Below, one piece after another: positions 1 through 7,703 of a stretch of 28,020 nt of DNA. The translations under genes were made by a program, and so were the position numbers. Below the pieces are notes generated by a model. That model saw nothing but the letters and a program-made list of their open reading frames with translations, had not been told where the DNA came from and searched no databases. Source of the DNA: Planctomycetota bacterium. GTDB taxonomy: Bacteria; Patescibacteriota; Patescibacteriia; Patescibacteriales; UBA12465. Every line of letters starts with the position of its first letter. Position 1 is the stretch's first letter. Location: positions 1 through 28,020 of the forward strand of contig JALOQQ010000006.1 of the NCBI GenBank assembly GCA_025453315.1. The letters run 5' to 3'.

Positions 1-313
1 CAAAATTAATATCAATACCTTCGGGCTTTATTTCCTTTTCGACTATTTTAACAGCCTGAGCAAAATGTTCTGGATTAGAGCCAAAAAGCTGAACCACATA
101 AGGTTTTTCTTTTTTAAAGCGCTTTAATAATTCTAATGTTTTATTTTGACCATAAACCAGAGCGGTTGCGCTAGCCATCTCACTATACAAAACATCAGCC
201 CCATATTCTAAACAAATCTGACGAAAAGCCGAGTCAGTAACACCAGCCATAGGAGCTAAAGCCAAAATTGGTTGGGATAGTTTTTGCCAAAAATTGTTTT
301 TTTTATTTTTCAT
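1..313 (-). CDS. dus: tRNA-dihydrouridine synthase (Dus family), N-terminal part, cut by window edge
   Basis: The reverse strand from an ATG at 311-313 reads through to base 1 without a stop, giving about 104 residues. The segment LALAPMAGVTDSAFRQ, followed by a GADVLYSEM-like stretch and VVQLFGSNPEHFAQA, is the N-terminal TIM-barrel signature of flavin-dependent tRNA-dihydrouridine synthases, which reduce uridines in the tRNA D-loop using FMN and NADPH. The catalytic cysteine lies further into the protein and is outside the window. The start overlaps the end of the upstream 61-residue ORF by 11 bases, which suggests translational coupling, and it is the last visible gene of the hisS-nitroreductase-cysS operon. 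The family is clear. The subfamily (DusB-like is likeliest) cannot be fixed from this fragment. Confidence 0.9.
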   Translation of the reverse strand, partial: MKNKKNNFWQKLSQPILALAPMAGVTDSAFRQICLEYGADVLYSEMASATALVYGQNKTLELLKRFKKEKPYVVQLFGSNPEHFAQAVKIVEKEIKPEGIDINF

Positions 314-488
314 TTTTTAAACTAGCCAAAATATCAGCAATTTTATGTTTGTCGTCATCAGCTAAAATTTCTTTAATTTTTTCATCACGGTCAACTTCAA
401 TACGCTTTAATTCCTGTAAAAAATTAGAGTAGATATTTTTTATCTGCTCAATTTTTTTATCATTATTAAGATTATTCTTTATAGACAT
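303..488 (-). CDS. small charged helical protein of unknown function, 61 aa
   Basis: A 61-residue reading frame in the cysS-dus gap. The product is very rich in Lys, Glu, Asp and Ile with almost no Gly or Pro, which predicts one or two amphipathic helices (for example FLQELKRIEVDRDEKIKEIL). There is no signal peptide, membrane segment or cysteine. I do not recognise a family. It is supported as a gene because it fills the gap between cysS and dus on the same strand and its stop codon lies inside the start region of dus. No Shine-Dalgarno sequence precedes the ATG, as for the neighbouring genes. A chance ORF in AT-rich DNA cannot be excluded. Confidence 0.55.
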   Translation of the reverse strand: MSIKNNLNNDKKIEQIKNIYSNFLQELKRIEVDRDEKIKEILADDDKHKIADILASLKNEK

Positions 489-544
489 AAACTAAATAAA
501 ATTGATTTTTATTAAAAAAATAATTTAATATTAATAACTTTAAA

Positions 545-1948
545 TTATAAATTATTATTTTTACTAACCCTTACTCCATCTTTACTGTCTTCAATAATAT
601 AACCAGCTTCTTCAATTTCTTTTCTTAAACGATCAGCTTCATTCCAATCTCTATTTTGTCTAGCCTCTTCCCTGGATTGCAATAATTCTTCTATTCTCTC
701 TGGAACCTCATTAACTATACTATTTTGAGAACCGATTTGTAAATCTAAAGCTAAAACTTTATCAAAATCAATTATGGTAGCTAATTTATCAGAAGCACTT
801 AAATCAGCTTTTAAAACTTCTTGTAGAATAGCTATAGCTTGAGGGGTGTTTAAGTCATCGTTTAAAGCTAAAATAAATTTCTCTTTATATTCTTTATTAA
901 CCTGACCAACTTCTTTTCCCAATTCAAAAACACGACGATATAAATTATTTAAAGCCTGGCTAGCGCTAATAACAATATCATCACTATATTCCATGGGCTT
1001 ACGATAGGAAACTTGCAAACAAACCAAACGATAAGCCAAAGGATTGATATTTTTTTTCAATAAAGCATTTTCTAGAGTCAAAAAATTACCCTCACTCTTG
1101 GCCATTTTTTTACCACCCACTACATTCATAAAAGCGTTATGCATCCAATAATTAAAAAATTTATGGCCAGTTGCCGCCTCACTCTGAGCAATTTCATTAG
1201 TATGATGAACATTAATATGATCAATGCCACCACAATGAATATCTAATTGATCGCCCAATAATTTTAAACTCATCGCCGAACATTCGATATGCCAACCAGG
1301 AAAACCAATTCCCCAAGGAGAATCCCATTCCATCTGACGTTTTTGATTTTGAGGAGAAAATTTCCACAAAGCAAAATCAGTTGGATTCTTTTTTTCTTCA
1401 TTAATTTCAACACGCGCCCCCTCTATTAAATCTTCTAGTTTTAAATGACTTAATTTATTATAATCTGGAAACTTACTAGTATCATAATAAACTCCGTCAC
1501 TAGTTAAATAAGTGTAGCCCTTTTTTTCTAATATTTGAACTAATTCAATCTGCTCTTTAATATAATCAGTGGCCTTACACCAAATTGTTGGTTCGGAAAT
1601 ATTTAACTTTTTTAGATCATCTTTAAAGGCCTTAGTGAAAAATTCAGCAATTTCCCAAGCGCTTTTTCCCTCTCTCATAGCGCCCTTCTCCATTTTATCC
1701 TCACCCATGTCGCCGTCGCCGGTTAAATGACCAACATCTGTAATATTAATAATATGCTTAACCTTATAACCATTATAAAGTAAAACATTTTTTAAAATAT
1801 TTCCAAAAATATAAGAACGAAGATTACCAAGATGAGCAAAATTATAGACCGTTGGTCCGCAAGTATATAAACCGACTTCCCCATTTTTAATAGAGATGAA
1901 TTTTTCTTCCTCGCGACTAAGTGTATTGTATAAAAAAATGTCTGACAT
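545..1948 (-). CDS. cysS: cysteinyl-tRNA synthetase
   Basis: Class I aminoacyl-tRNA synthetase charging tRNA-Cys with cysteine in the cytoplasm. At 467 residues it has normal length. The N-terminal catalytic core shows YTCGPTVYNFAHLGN, with the HIGH-type motif as HLGN at residues 39-42. The four zinc ligands that select cysteine appear as C30, C223, H248 and E252 (GIDHINVHHTNE). The KMSKS loop reads KMAKS at residues 281-285, a substitution that keeps the two lysines and final serine. The C-terminal DALR-like helical part follows and ends with NEADRLRKEIEEAGYIIEDSKDGVRV, typical of the family. It starts 10 bases downstream of the nitroreductase gene, so it is almost certainly co-transcribed with it and hisS. 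No Shine-Dalgarno sequence is visible before the ATG. Confidence 0.97.
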   Translation of the reverse strand: MSDIFLYNTLSREEEKFISIKNGEVGLYTCGPTVYNFAHLGNLRSYIFGNILKNVLLYNGYKVKHIINITDVGHLTGDGDMGEDKMEKGAMREGKSAWEIAEFFTKAFKDDLKKLNISEPTIWCKATDYIKEQIELVQILEKKGYTYLTSDGVYYDTSKFPDYNKLSHLKLEDLIEGARVEINEEKKNPTDFALWKFSPQNQKRQMEWDSPWGIGFPGWHIECSAMSLKLLGDQLDIHCGGIDHINVHHTNEIAQSEAATGHKFFNYWMHNAFMNVVGGKKMAKSEGNFLTLENALLKKNINPLAYRLVCLQVSYRKPMEYSDDIVISASQALNNLYRRVFELGKEVGQVNKEYKEKFILALNDDLNTPQAIAILQEVLKADLSASDKLATIIDFDKVLALDLQIGSQNSIVNEVPERIEELLQSREEARQNRDWNEADRLRKEIEEAGYIIEDSKDGVRVSKNNNL

Positions 1949-1958
1949 AAAATTATTT

Positions 1959-2528
1959 TCAATTTTTAAATTCTCCTTCCATTATTAATTCCTCTAAATC
2001 TTTACGTTCAGTTAATACTTCTCTTTCTTGCAAAATAGCTGGCAAATCTTCTTTTTTACCTGGTCGGCCAATAACAACCATAGCTTCTACAGAATAATCA
2101 TTGGGTATATTTAATATTACTTTTGCTTTTTCAAAATCAAAACCGGCTATAGCATGACTAACTAAATTACGCGAAGTAGCTTCGAGGGCTAAATTTTCCC
2201 AAGCCGCACCAGCATCAAAACTATGATTAATATTAAAATTATTATTATAAGAAAAGTTTTTACGAGAAATAATTAATACTAAATGACTAGCTCTTTCCGC
2301 CCAAGATTTATTAAAATCAATTAATAAGCTAAATAATTTCTCCCACGCTTCTGTCCCTTTCTTACCATAAATAAAACGCCAAGGTTGATCATTAAAAGAA
2401 GAGGGGGCAAAACGTGCCGCCTCTAATAAAGCTAAAAAATCTTCATCAGTAATCATTTCCCCGCTTAAAGCGCGCGGCGACCAACGTTTCAATATTAAAT
2501 GGTTTATATTATATTTAGAAACACGCAT
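1959..2528 (-). CDS. nitroreductase-family FMN oxidoreductase
   Basis: A 189-residue nitroreductase-fold protein. RWSPRAL near the N-terminus is the phosphate-binding Arg-Ser-x-Arg type motif. APSSFNDQPWRFIYG at about residues 41-55 is the conserved P-S-S-x-N-x-Q-P-W-R-F flavin contact, and the C-terminal part has AMVVIGRPGKKEDLP, the usual strand and turn. Such enzymes are cytoplasmic homodimers that bind FMN and reduce nitro compounds, quinones or flavins with NAD(P)H. The physiological substrate cannot be told from the sequence. It sits between hisS (52-base gap) and cysS (10-base gap) on the same strand, a position that gives no metabolic clue. Family assignment is firm and specific function is unknown. 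Confidence 0.9.
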   Translation of the reverse strand: MRVSKYNINHLILKRWSPRALSGEMITDEDFLALLEAARFAPSSFNDQPWRFIYGKKGTEAWEKLFSLLIDFNKSWAERASHLVLIISRKNFSYNNNFNINHSFDAGAAWENLALEATSRNLVSHAIAGFDFEKAKVILNIPNDYSVEAMVVIGRPGKKEDLPAILQEREVLTERKDLEELIMEGEFKN

Positions 2529-2580
2529 AAATTTATTATAAACTCAAAATTATTACTAAATAATGTAATCTAATTAAAAA

Positions 2581-3861
2581 CTAAATTTTTACCTCTTCCT
2601 CGCCGCCATTTAACATGTCTTTAACTTTATATAATCCTTTTTTAATTTCATCTTCTCCGCAAATAATAACTTTTCCAAAACCTTTTTTATTAGCATACTC
2701 CAAAGCCTTACCTACTTTTTGTACTTCAAAACCAAGCTCAATATTACAATTTTTCTTTCGCAATTTAGAAGCCAAACCAAATAATTTATCAGACAATTCT
2801 TCAGCTAATAAAGGTAAATAGTAACAATCCTTTTTCTCAGAAATAATTTTTTCCAGTAGTCCCCAGCTTTCTAAAAATAATTTCATAGTTTCGTCGCCCG
2901 GCGCACAACCCACCGCTGGAAAACTTTGGCTACCAAATATTTCTGCCAAACCATTATAGCGACCGCCACCAAACATGGCGCGATTATTGTCGCGATTTTT
3001 ATCAAAAACCTCAAAAATTAAACCATCATAATAATCAAAACCACGAATAATAGCTGGATTAAATTCTACCAAGCCTTTATAACCAAGACTTTCTAAAACT
3101 TTAATAGTTTCTTGAATTTCCTTAACGCCATCATTATCAACTAAATCAGGAATGGCTTTCACTAAAGATTCTAAATCTCCACTTTCCATAAAATCAAATA
3201 AAATCTTTTCACCTTTTTTCTTTAATCCCAAGTCAGACATTTTATCTTTAATAACTACTTGATCTAATTTTTGCCATTTATCTAAAAGACGGACAACTTC
3301 AATTTTATTATCTTTATCCGCTTGAGCCAATTCTAAGATACCATCGATTAACTTGCGGTTATTAAGATACATGACAAAAGAATTTTTCGGTGGATTAAAA
3401 GCCAAAACAATATCCAAAGACATTTGCATAATCTCCCAATCAGCTTTAAGAGAAGTGCTACCAAAAATGTCAAAATTCAATTGCCAAAATTCACGATTAC
3501 GTCCGCGTTGTGGTTTTTCATTACGAATAAAATTAGCAATAGAAAAATATTTAATCGGTTTAGGTGAAGCTAAATAAATTTGACTAATCATTCTGGTAAC
3601 GCTAGGGGTCATTTCAGGACGAATAGCCAACTCCCTACCACCACGATCCATAAAACTCATCAGTTCAGCACCACCAACATCTTCTCCGGATTTAGCACGA
3701 TAAACTTCAGCACTTTCTATTATTGGACTTAAATATTCTTCAAAACCATAACGCAAACAGACCTGTCGCCAAGTATCAAAAATGTATTTTCTAATCTTAA
3801 ATTCTTTAGGAAACCAATCACTAGTACCCTTGGGCGCTTGATTGGAAATTACTTTTTTCAT
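2581..3861 (-). CDS. hisS: histidyl-tRNA synthetase
   Basis: Class II aminoacyl-tRNA synthetase for histidine, 426 residues, which is the usual size. Motif 1 begins with PKGTSDWFPKEF. Motif 2 is IRNEKPQRGRNREFWQLNFDIFG. The ATP-binding segment IRPEMTPSVTRM and the family-specific histidine A loop GFDYYDGLIFEVFD are present, as is motif 3 in FGGGRYNGLAEIFG. The C-terminal anticodon-binding domain starts near residue 335. The variant spellings (IRPEMTPS rather than LRPEGTA, GFDYYDG rather than GLDYYTG) place it in the deeper-branching HisRS form rather than the E. coli type. It is the promoter-proximal gene of a minus-strand operon that continues with the nitroreductase gene, cysS, a small ORF and dus. 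The start is the first ATG and no other in-frame ATG lies close by. Confidence 0.96.
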   Translation of the reverse strand: MKKVISNQAPKGTSDWFPKEFKIRKYIFDTWRQVCLRYGFEEYLSPIIESAEVYRAKSGEDVGGAELMSFMDRGGRELAIRPEMTPSVTRMISQIYLASPKPIKYFSIANFIRNEKPQRGRNREFWQLNFDIFGSTSLKADWEIMQMSLDIVLAFNPPKNSFVMYLNNRKLIDGILELAQADKDNKIEVVRLLDKWQKLDQVVIKDKMSDLGLKKKGEKILFDFMESGDLESLVKAIPDLVDNDGVKEIQETIKVLESLGYKGLVEFNPAIIRGFDYYDGLIFEVFDKNRDNNRAMFGGGRYNGLAEIFGSQSFPAVGCAPGDETMKLFLESWGLLEKIISEKKDCYYLPLLAEELSDKLFGLASKLRKKNCNIELGFEVQKVGKALEYANKKGFGKVIICGEDEIKKGLYKVKDMLNGGEEEVKI

Positions 3862-4135
3862 ATTTTTATAGTAATCTAAGCTAATCTTATTAATATAATA
3901 ACATAATTCGTAGATTTTAAAAGTAATTTATATTAAGTATTCAAAGAATTTTATAAATACTATATTTTATAATGTTTTATTTTAAAATTAGCCAAAAAAA
4001 TAGAAAATCAAACAAACAATAAAATTTTAATAAAAAATTTAAAAAAAATTCATCCTCTTTATGTTAAACTCTAGTGGTAATATTTTTTTCAAACTCATTA
4101 TTTTTTTTATTTTACTCATGATATGATATTAATAA

Positions 4136-4148
4136 CGCTAATTTAGCG
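4136..4148. promoter_or_regulatory. short palindrome just upstream of the response-regulator start
   Basis: CGCTA-att-TAGCG is a perfect 5-bp inverted repeat ending 9 bases before the ATG of the OmpR-family regulator. A TATGAT hexamer lies at 4122-4127 and could be a -10 box, although no good -35 box sits 17 bases before it. It could be an autoregulatory operator or an mRNA-end hairpin. The rest of 3862-4157, between the divergent hisS and regulator genes, is AT-rich and shows no gene. Confidence 0.3.
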
Positions 4149-4157
4149 ACTAAACTT

Positions 4158-4832
4158 ATGAGAATATTAATAATCGAAGACGATCAAGATGTAGCTTCTT
4201 TTATTGTGGCTGGGCTTAAAGCCGAATTTTTTGTGGTGGATCACAGTGATGATGGCGAAAAAGGATCATTTTTAGCTCGCACCAATGATTACGATATTAT
4301 TATCTTGGATTATAATTTACCAAAAATGAATGGTCTAGAAATTTGCCAAGAAATTCGCAATGAAGGGAAAATGGTTCCCATTATTATGTTAACCGTTCAA
4401 TCCGAACTAGGTGATAAAAAAGAATTATTTAATGCCGGAGTTGATGATTATCTAACTAAGCCATTTTTATTTGAAGAATTATTACTACGTATACGCGCTC
4501 TTTTGCGTAGACCGACTGGCTTACAAGACGAACAGCTAACTTTTGAAAACTTATCTCTTAATACTGTTACTCATAAAGTAATTAGAGAAAATGAAGAAAT
4601 TTATCTTACGCGAAAAGAATTTATGCTCTTAGAATATTTAATGCGTAATCAAGGCAAAGTGATGTCGCGCAGTTTAATAATGGAACATGTTTGGGATATA
4701 AATGCCGACCCCTTCTCTAATACCATAGAATCACATATTTTAAAGTTAAGAAAAAAAATAAATGGTAAAAATAAAAAACCACTAATTTTTACTATACCAA
4801 ACAGAGGATATAAACTGGATAATAGAAGATAG
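4158..4832 (+). CDS. OmpR/PhoB-family DNA-binding response regulator (orphan)
   Basis: A 224-residue two-domain response regulator. The receiver domain (1-115) has the acidic pocket E7-D8-D9, the phospho-acceptor D51 in IILDYNLPKMNG, T79 in IIMLTV and K101 in YLTKPF, so it should be phosphorylatable. The C-terminal winged helix (about 125-224) has the PhoB pattern: LTRKEFMLLEYLMRNQGKVMSR, the recognition-helix part SNTIESHILKLRKKI, and the wing ending in FTIPNRGYKLD. It is a cytoplasmic transcription factor. No histidine kinase gene is adjacent. The next gene is convergent rarA, and the nearest kinase is the hybrid at 8746-11457. The partner and target genes are therefore unknown. The palindrome directly before the start may be a self-binding site. 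Confidence 0.93.
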   Translation: MRILIIEDDQDVASFIVAGLKAEFFVVDHSDDGEKGSFLARTNDYDIIILDYNLPKMNGLEICQEIRNEGKMVPIIMLTVQSELGDKKELFNAGVDDYLTKPFLFEELLLRIRALLRRPTGLQDEQLTFENLSLNTVTHKVIRENEEIYLTRKEFMLLEYLMRNQGKVMSRSLIMEHVWDINADPFSNTIESHILKLRKKINGKNKKPLIFTIPNRGYKLDNRR

Positions 4833-4850
4833 AATAAGAACTTATTTTTT
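4833..4850 (+). terminator. weak possible terminator between convergent genes
   Basis: AATAA-gaac-TTATT followed by a T run directly after the response-regulator stop codon. The stem is all A-T and short, so this is tentative. The gap to the convergent rarA stop is only 19 bases, which leaves little room for anything else. Confidence 0.3.
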
Positions 4851-4851
4851 A

Positions 4852-6045
4852 TTATTGTTTATTTTTATTTATTCTCTTTACAAATTTCTTTCCCTTTAAT
4901 TCACTTGGTAGATATTCTTGATTACTATCATCTTCCATTGGAGTATATTTATAACCCTTGCTATACCCCAAATCTTTCATAAATTTAGTAGGCGCATTTC
5001 TTAAATGAAAAGGAATAGCTAAATTACCACTTTTAAAAACTTCTTTAGCGGCGGCTTCATAGGCCATATAAGCGGTAATGTCTTTAGGTGAATTAGCCAA
5101 ATAAATAACGGTTTGAGTTAAGTGGACTTTACATTCGGGTAAGCCAATATTTTTTACAGCATCATAAGCAGAACTAGCAATCATTAAGGCGCTATTATTT
5201 ATAAGCCCAATATCTTCGCTGGCAAAACGCACTAAACGTCTGGCAACATAGAGCGGATCAGCTCCTGCTTCTAGCATGCGCGCTAAATAATAAACTGCGG
5301 CATCAGGGTTATTGCCGCGCATTGATTTATGTAAAGCTGAAATTAAATTATAATGCTCTTCCCCATCCTTATCATTAAGTAAGTTTGGTTTATTAATAAT
5401 ATCTTTTACTAATTGTTCGGTAATCTCCGAAGAATGTTTTAAACAATTTTCTAAAATATTAAGAGCCACACGCGCATCGCCATTAGAAAGATTGGCGATT
5501 AAATCAATTATGTCTTTAGTAACAACAATAGTTTTACCTCTATCTTGTAATTTACTAATGGCTCGATTAATTATTTCTACTAAATTCTTTTTATTTAGTG
5601 CTTCTAAAACCACTGTTTTAAGACGAGATAATAAGGCTGAGTTAACAGCAAAACTCGGATTCTCAGTAGTAGCGCCAATTAAAATTATCTCTCCTTTTTC
5701 AACGTGAGGCAAAAGCGCGTCTTGCTGAGCCTTATTCCAACGATGAATTTCATCAATAAATAAAATGGTCTTAGTTAGTCTGGCACCACGAGCAGTCTCA
5801 ATAACTTTTTTTAAATCTTTAACGCCCGAATCCGTAGCAGATAATTGAATAAAATTAGCCTTAGTCATCTTGGCAATAATTAAAGCCAGAGTTGTCTTAC
5901 CACTTCCTGGTGGTCCCCAAAATAATAATGAAGGTACATCATCACCAAGAATAGCTTTGGTAATAAAGCTGTTTTTGCTAACTATTTTTTCTTGACCAAC
6001 AAATTCTTCCAAAGTTTTTGGTCTTAGTTCGTGTGCCAAGGGCAT
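4852..6045 (-). CDS. rarA: replication-associated recombination protein A (RarA/MgsA AAA+ ATPase)
   Basis: A 397-residue AAA+ ATPase of the RarA/MgsA/WRNIP1 family, which acts at stalled replication forks and is related to the clamp loader. The N-terminus carries the family start LAHELRPKTLEEFVGQE. Walker A is GPPGSGKTT at 44-52 and Walker B is LFIDEIHR at 95-102 followed by WNKAQQDALLPHVE. Sensor 1 is IGATTENPSFAVNSALLSR, which includes the arginine finger region. The C-terminal tetramerisation part has the family hallmarks HKSMRGNNPDAAVYYLARML, GADPLYVARRLVRFASEDIG and the final PFHLRNAPTKFMKDLGYSKGY block. Length is slightly below the E. coli protein. It is transcribed away from the 53-residue ORF upstream, which shares its strand at a 39-base distance, so the two may be co-transcribed. 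Confidence 0.96.
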   Translation of the reverse strand: MPLAHELRPKTLEEFVGQEKIVSKNSFITKAILGDDVPSLLFWGPPGSGKTTLALIIAKMTKANFIQLSATDSGVKDLKKVIETARGARLTKTILFIDEIHRWNKAQQDALLPHVEKGEIILIGATTENPSFAVNSALLSRLKTVVLEALNKKNLVEIINRAISKLQDRGKTIVVTKDIIDLIANLSNGDARVALNILENCLKHSSEITEQLVKDIINKPNLLNDKDGEEHYNLISALHKSMRGNNPDAAVYYLARMLEAGADPLYVARRLVRFASEDIGLINNSALMIASSAYDAVKNIGLPECKVHLTQTVIYLANSPKDITAYMAYEAAAKEVFKSGNLAIPFHLRNAPTKFMKDLGYSKGYKYTPMEDDSNQEYLPSELKGKKFVKRINKNKQ

Positions 6046-6084
6046 AAATTTAAAAATTATCCATCAACTGTCTTAATTAATAAC

Positions 6085-6246
6085 TTATTCAGAACAAACC
6101 TGACTAGGTTTTTCAGTATCAGGATTACCATGTTTGACCCATTCTCCGTTCTGACAAATCCAGTTGTCTTCTTTAGTAATAATTCTTAAAACTAAAGCGG
6201 CCAAGATAATAATACCTAAAATAATAAAAGCGGTTTTTGGTTTCAT
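6085..6246 (-). CDS. 53-aa membrane-anchored small protein with W-x-C-x-x-G-x-W motif
   Basis: A 53-residue ORF between rarA and rnhB. Residues 3-24 (AFIILGIIILAALVLRII) form one hydrophobic helix with a positively charged N-terminus. After it comes a short tail with the motif WICQNGEWVKHGNP at 29-42 and a second cysteine at 51 near the C-terminus. The tail should be outside the cytoplasm, and the two cysteines could form a disulfide. I associate this tail (an ICxxGxWVKHGNP-type motif before a Pro-rich end) with short uncharacterised proteins of Patescibacteria. That is recollection, not a search result. No function is assigned. The composition is protein-like and the gene fits the gap well. 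It lies 39 bases upstream of rarA on the same strand. Confidence 0.75.
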   Translation of the reverse strand: MKPKTAFIILGIIILAALVLRIITKEDNWICQNGEWVKHGNPDTEKPSQVCSE

Positions 6247-6405
6247 AAACTAATATTGCCTTTATTATTATCTAAAGATTATCTAAAGGCTTAATCTAAT
6301 ATTAATTATTTGAATTATTTTCATCCTCATTCTCTCATATTTTAAGCTTTTTTTCAATTATAAATCTATTTGGCTTTTTCTTTTAAAATGTTACATAATA
6401 TAACT

Positions 6406-7038
6406 ATGCTGAATTTAGATACTGAACAAAAAATATTTGCTCAAGGATATAAATATATCGCTGGAGTAGATGAAGCCGGACGCGGACCGCTCGCTGGCCC
6501 AGTGGTGGCGGCTTGCGTTATTATTGATCAAAATTTTAGAATCTCCAACGAACAACTAGAATTAATCAAGGATTCAAAAAAACTAAGCGCCAAAAAGCGT
6601 CTCCAACTTTTTCCTTTAATCAAAAAAAGTGTTACGGCCGTTGAAATTGGACTTTGCAGTCACAACACCATTGATAAAATCAATATTCTTCAAGCCTCTT
6701 TTCTGGCTATGAAAAGAGCCTTGGAACGCTTAATAATAAAACCAGATTTTGTTTTAGTGGATGGAAAATTTCCTATTCCTAAACTTGAATACGAACAACA
6801 AGCTATTATTGATGGTGATGCTAAGGTGTTTTCTATCGCCGCCGCTTCCATTATTGCCAAAGTTAGTCGTGACTGGCTAATGGAAGAGATGGCTAAAAAA
6901 TATCCAGAGTATCTTTTTGAAAAACATAAGGGCTATGGCACTAAAATACATTTAGAGAAAATACAGGAATTTGGCCCCTCCCCTATTCATCGCCTTAGTT
7001 TTGAGCCATTAAAAACCTGGTTTAATAAAAAAAATTAA
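6406..7038 (+). CDS. rnhB: ribonuclease HII
   Basis: Cleaves the RNA strand of RNA-DNA hybrids and starts removal of single ribonucleotides from DNA. With the ATG at 6406 the protein has 210 residues, normal for RNase HII. The catalytic carboxylates are visible as D22 and E23 in AGVDEAGRGPLAGPV, D119 in FVLVDGKF and D137 in IIDGDAKVFSIAAASIIAK. The C-terminal part has KKYPEYLFEKHKGYGTKIH and GPSPIHRLSF, both family hallmarks. The frame extends upstream to a TTG at 6370 and another ATG at 6388. I chose 6406 because homology starts at once after it (EQKIFAQGYKYIAGVDEAG), and no Shine-Dalgarno sequence helps decide. It stands divergent to the rarA side. Confidence 0.95.
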   Translation: MLNLDTEQKIFAQGYKYIAGVDEAGRGPLAGPVVAACVIIDQNFRISNEQLELIKDSKKLSAKKRLQLFPLIKKSVTAVEIGLCSHNTIDKINILQASFLAMKRALERLIIKPDFVLVDGKFPIPKLEYEQQAIIDGDAKVFSIAAASIIAKVSRDWLMEEMAKKYPEYLFEKHKGYGTKIHLEKIQEFGPSPIHRLSFEPLKTWFNKKN

Positions 7039-7162
7039 ATTTATTCTCAATTTTATTTTCAGAAAAAATATTAATATTACACAAAAAAATCATTAACCAA
7101 ATTTAAAAAGTAAATAGTGTTATTTTTGTTAATAGCATGTGAATAAGTTGTTAGTAATCCCT

Positions 7163-7191
7163 TTGCCTTTATAAGGAACCTATGATAAAAT
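7163..7191 (+). promoter_or_regulatory. sigma-70-type promoter before the receiver-protein gene
   Basis: TTGCCT at 7163-7168, a 17-base spacer, then TAAAAT at 7186-7191, preceded by TG to make an extended -10 (TGATAAAAT). The predicted start near 7198 lies about 30 bases before the ATG at 7228. It would serve the stand-alone receiver gene. The 189-base gap after rnhB shows nothing else. Confidence 0.55.
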
Positions 7192-7227
7192 AACTAGAAA
7201 TTAAACAGAAAATAAATATCCACTATC

Positions 7228-7623
7228 ATGTTTAGTAGATTATTCGGAAAAAATAAACTCAAAACCATTCTTATAATAGAAGATGACGACTCTCTGCTGA
7301 AACTCTATAAAGCTAAGTTTAAAAAAGAAGGTTTTAAGGTGTTAACGGCAAATAATGGTCTTAAGGGCTTGGAATTAAGTTACAAAGAAAGACCGGATAT
7401 GATTTTTTTAGACATTCTCTTTCCGGGAGAAATGAGTGGCATAGAAATATTAAAGATTCTTAAAAAACACAAAGCTACTAAGAATATTCCAGTTTTTCTG
7501 CTATCCAATATTAGTGAAAACGAAACGATGAATCAGTGTTTTTCTCTGGGTGCGCGCGGCTATTTTATTAAAGCTTTTCACACCATTGAAAATATTACCG
7601 CTAGTATAAAACAATTTTTATAA
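7228..7623 (+). CDS. stand-alone receiver-domain response regulator (CheY-like)
   Basis: A 131-residue protein consisting of a short basic N-terminal extension (MFSRLFGKNKLK) and one receiver domain. E18-D19-D20-D21 form the acidic cluster, D62 in IFLDILFPGEMSG is the likely phosphorylation site, S92 in LLSNIS takes the Ser/Thr place and K114 in YFIKAF is the conserved lysine. It has no output domain, so it must act by protein contact or as a phosphate relay. The receiver resembles the one at the end of the hybrid kinase at 8746-11457 (both have an NIPV strand and a long loop after the aspartate), which suggests the two belong to one relay. It has its own promoter and terminator. The partner assignment is inference. 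Confidence 0.9.
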   Translation: MFSRLFGKNKLKTILIIEDDDSLLKLYKAKFKKEGFKVLTANNGLKGLELSYKERPDMIFLDILFPGEMSGIEILKILKKHKATKNIPVFLLSNISENETMNQCFSLGARGYFIKAFHTIENITASIKQFL

Positions 7624-7628
7624 TACAC

Positions 7629-7654
7629 AAAACTCCTTTACCAAGGGGTTTTTT
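7629..7654 (+). terminator. intrinsic terminator after the receiver gene
   Basis: Stem AAAACTCCTT (7629-7638) pairs with AAGGGGTTTT (7643-7652) with one T-G wobble, around the loop TACC. The 3' arm runs into six T residues. It starts six bases after the stop codon. Confidence 0.85.
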
Positions 7655-7703
7655 GTTCTTTAGAATAAAAAAAACTTAATATCAACAACCAAAAAACAGT
7701 ATA

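Noticed and set aside
6370..6405. TTG or earlier ATG start for rnhB
   Set aside because: The extra residues do not resemble RNase HII and the length is already normal from the ATG at 6406.
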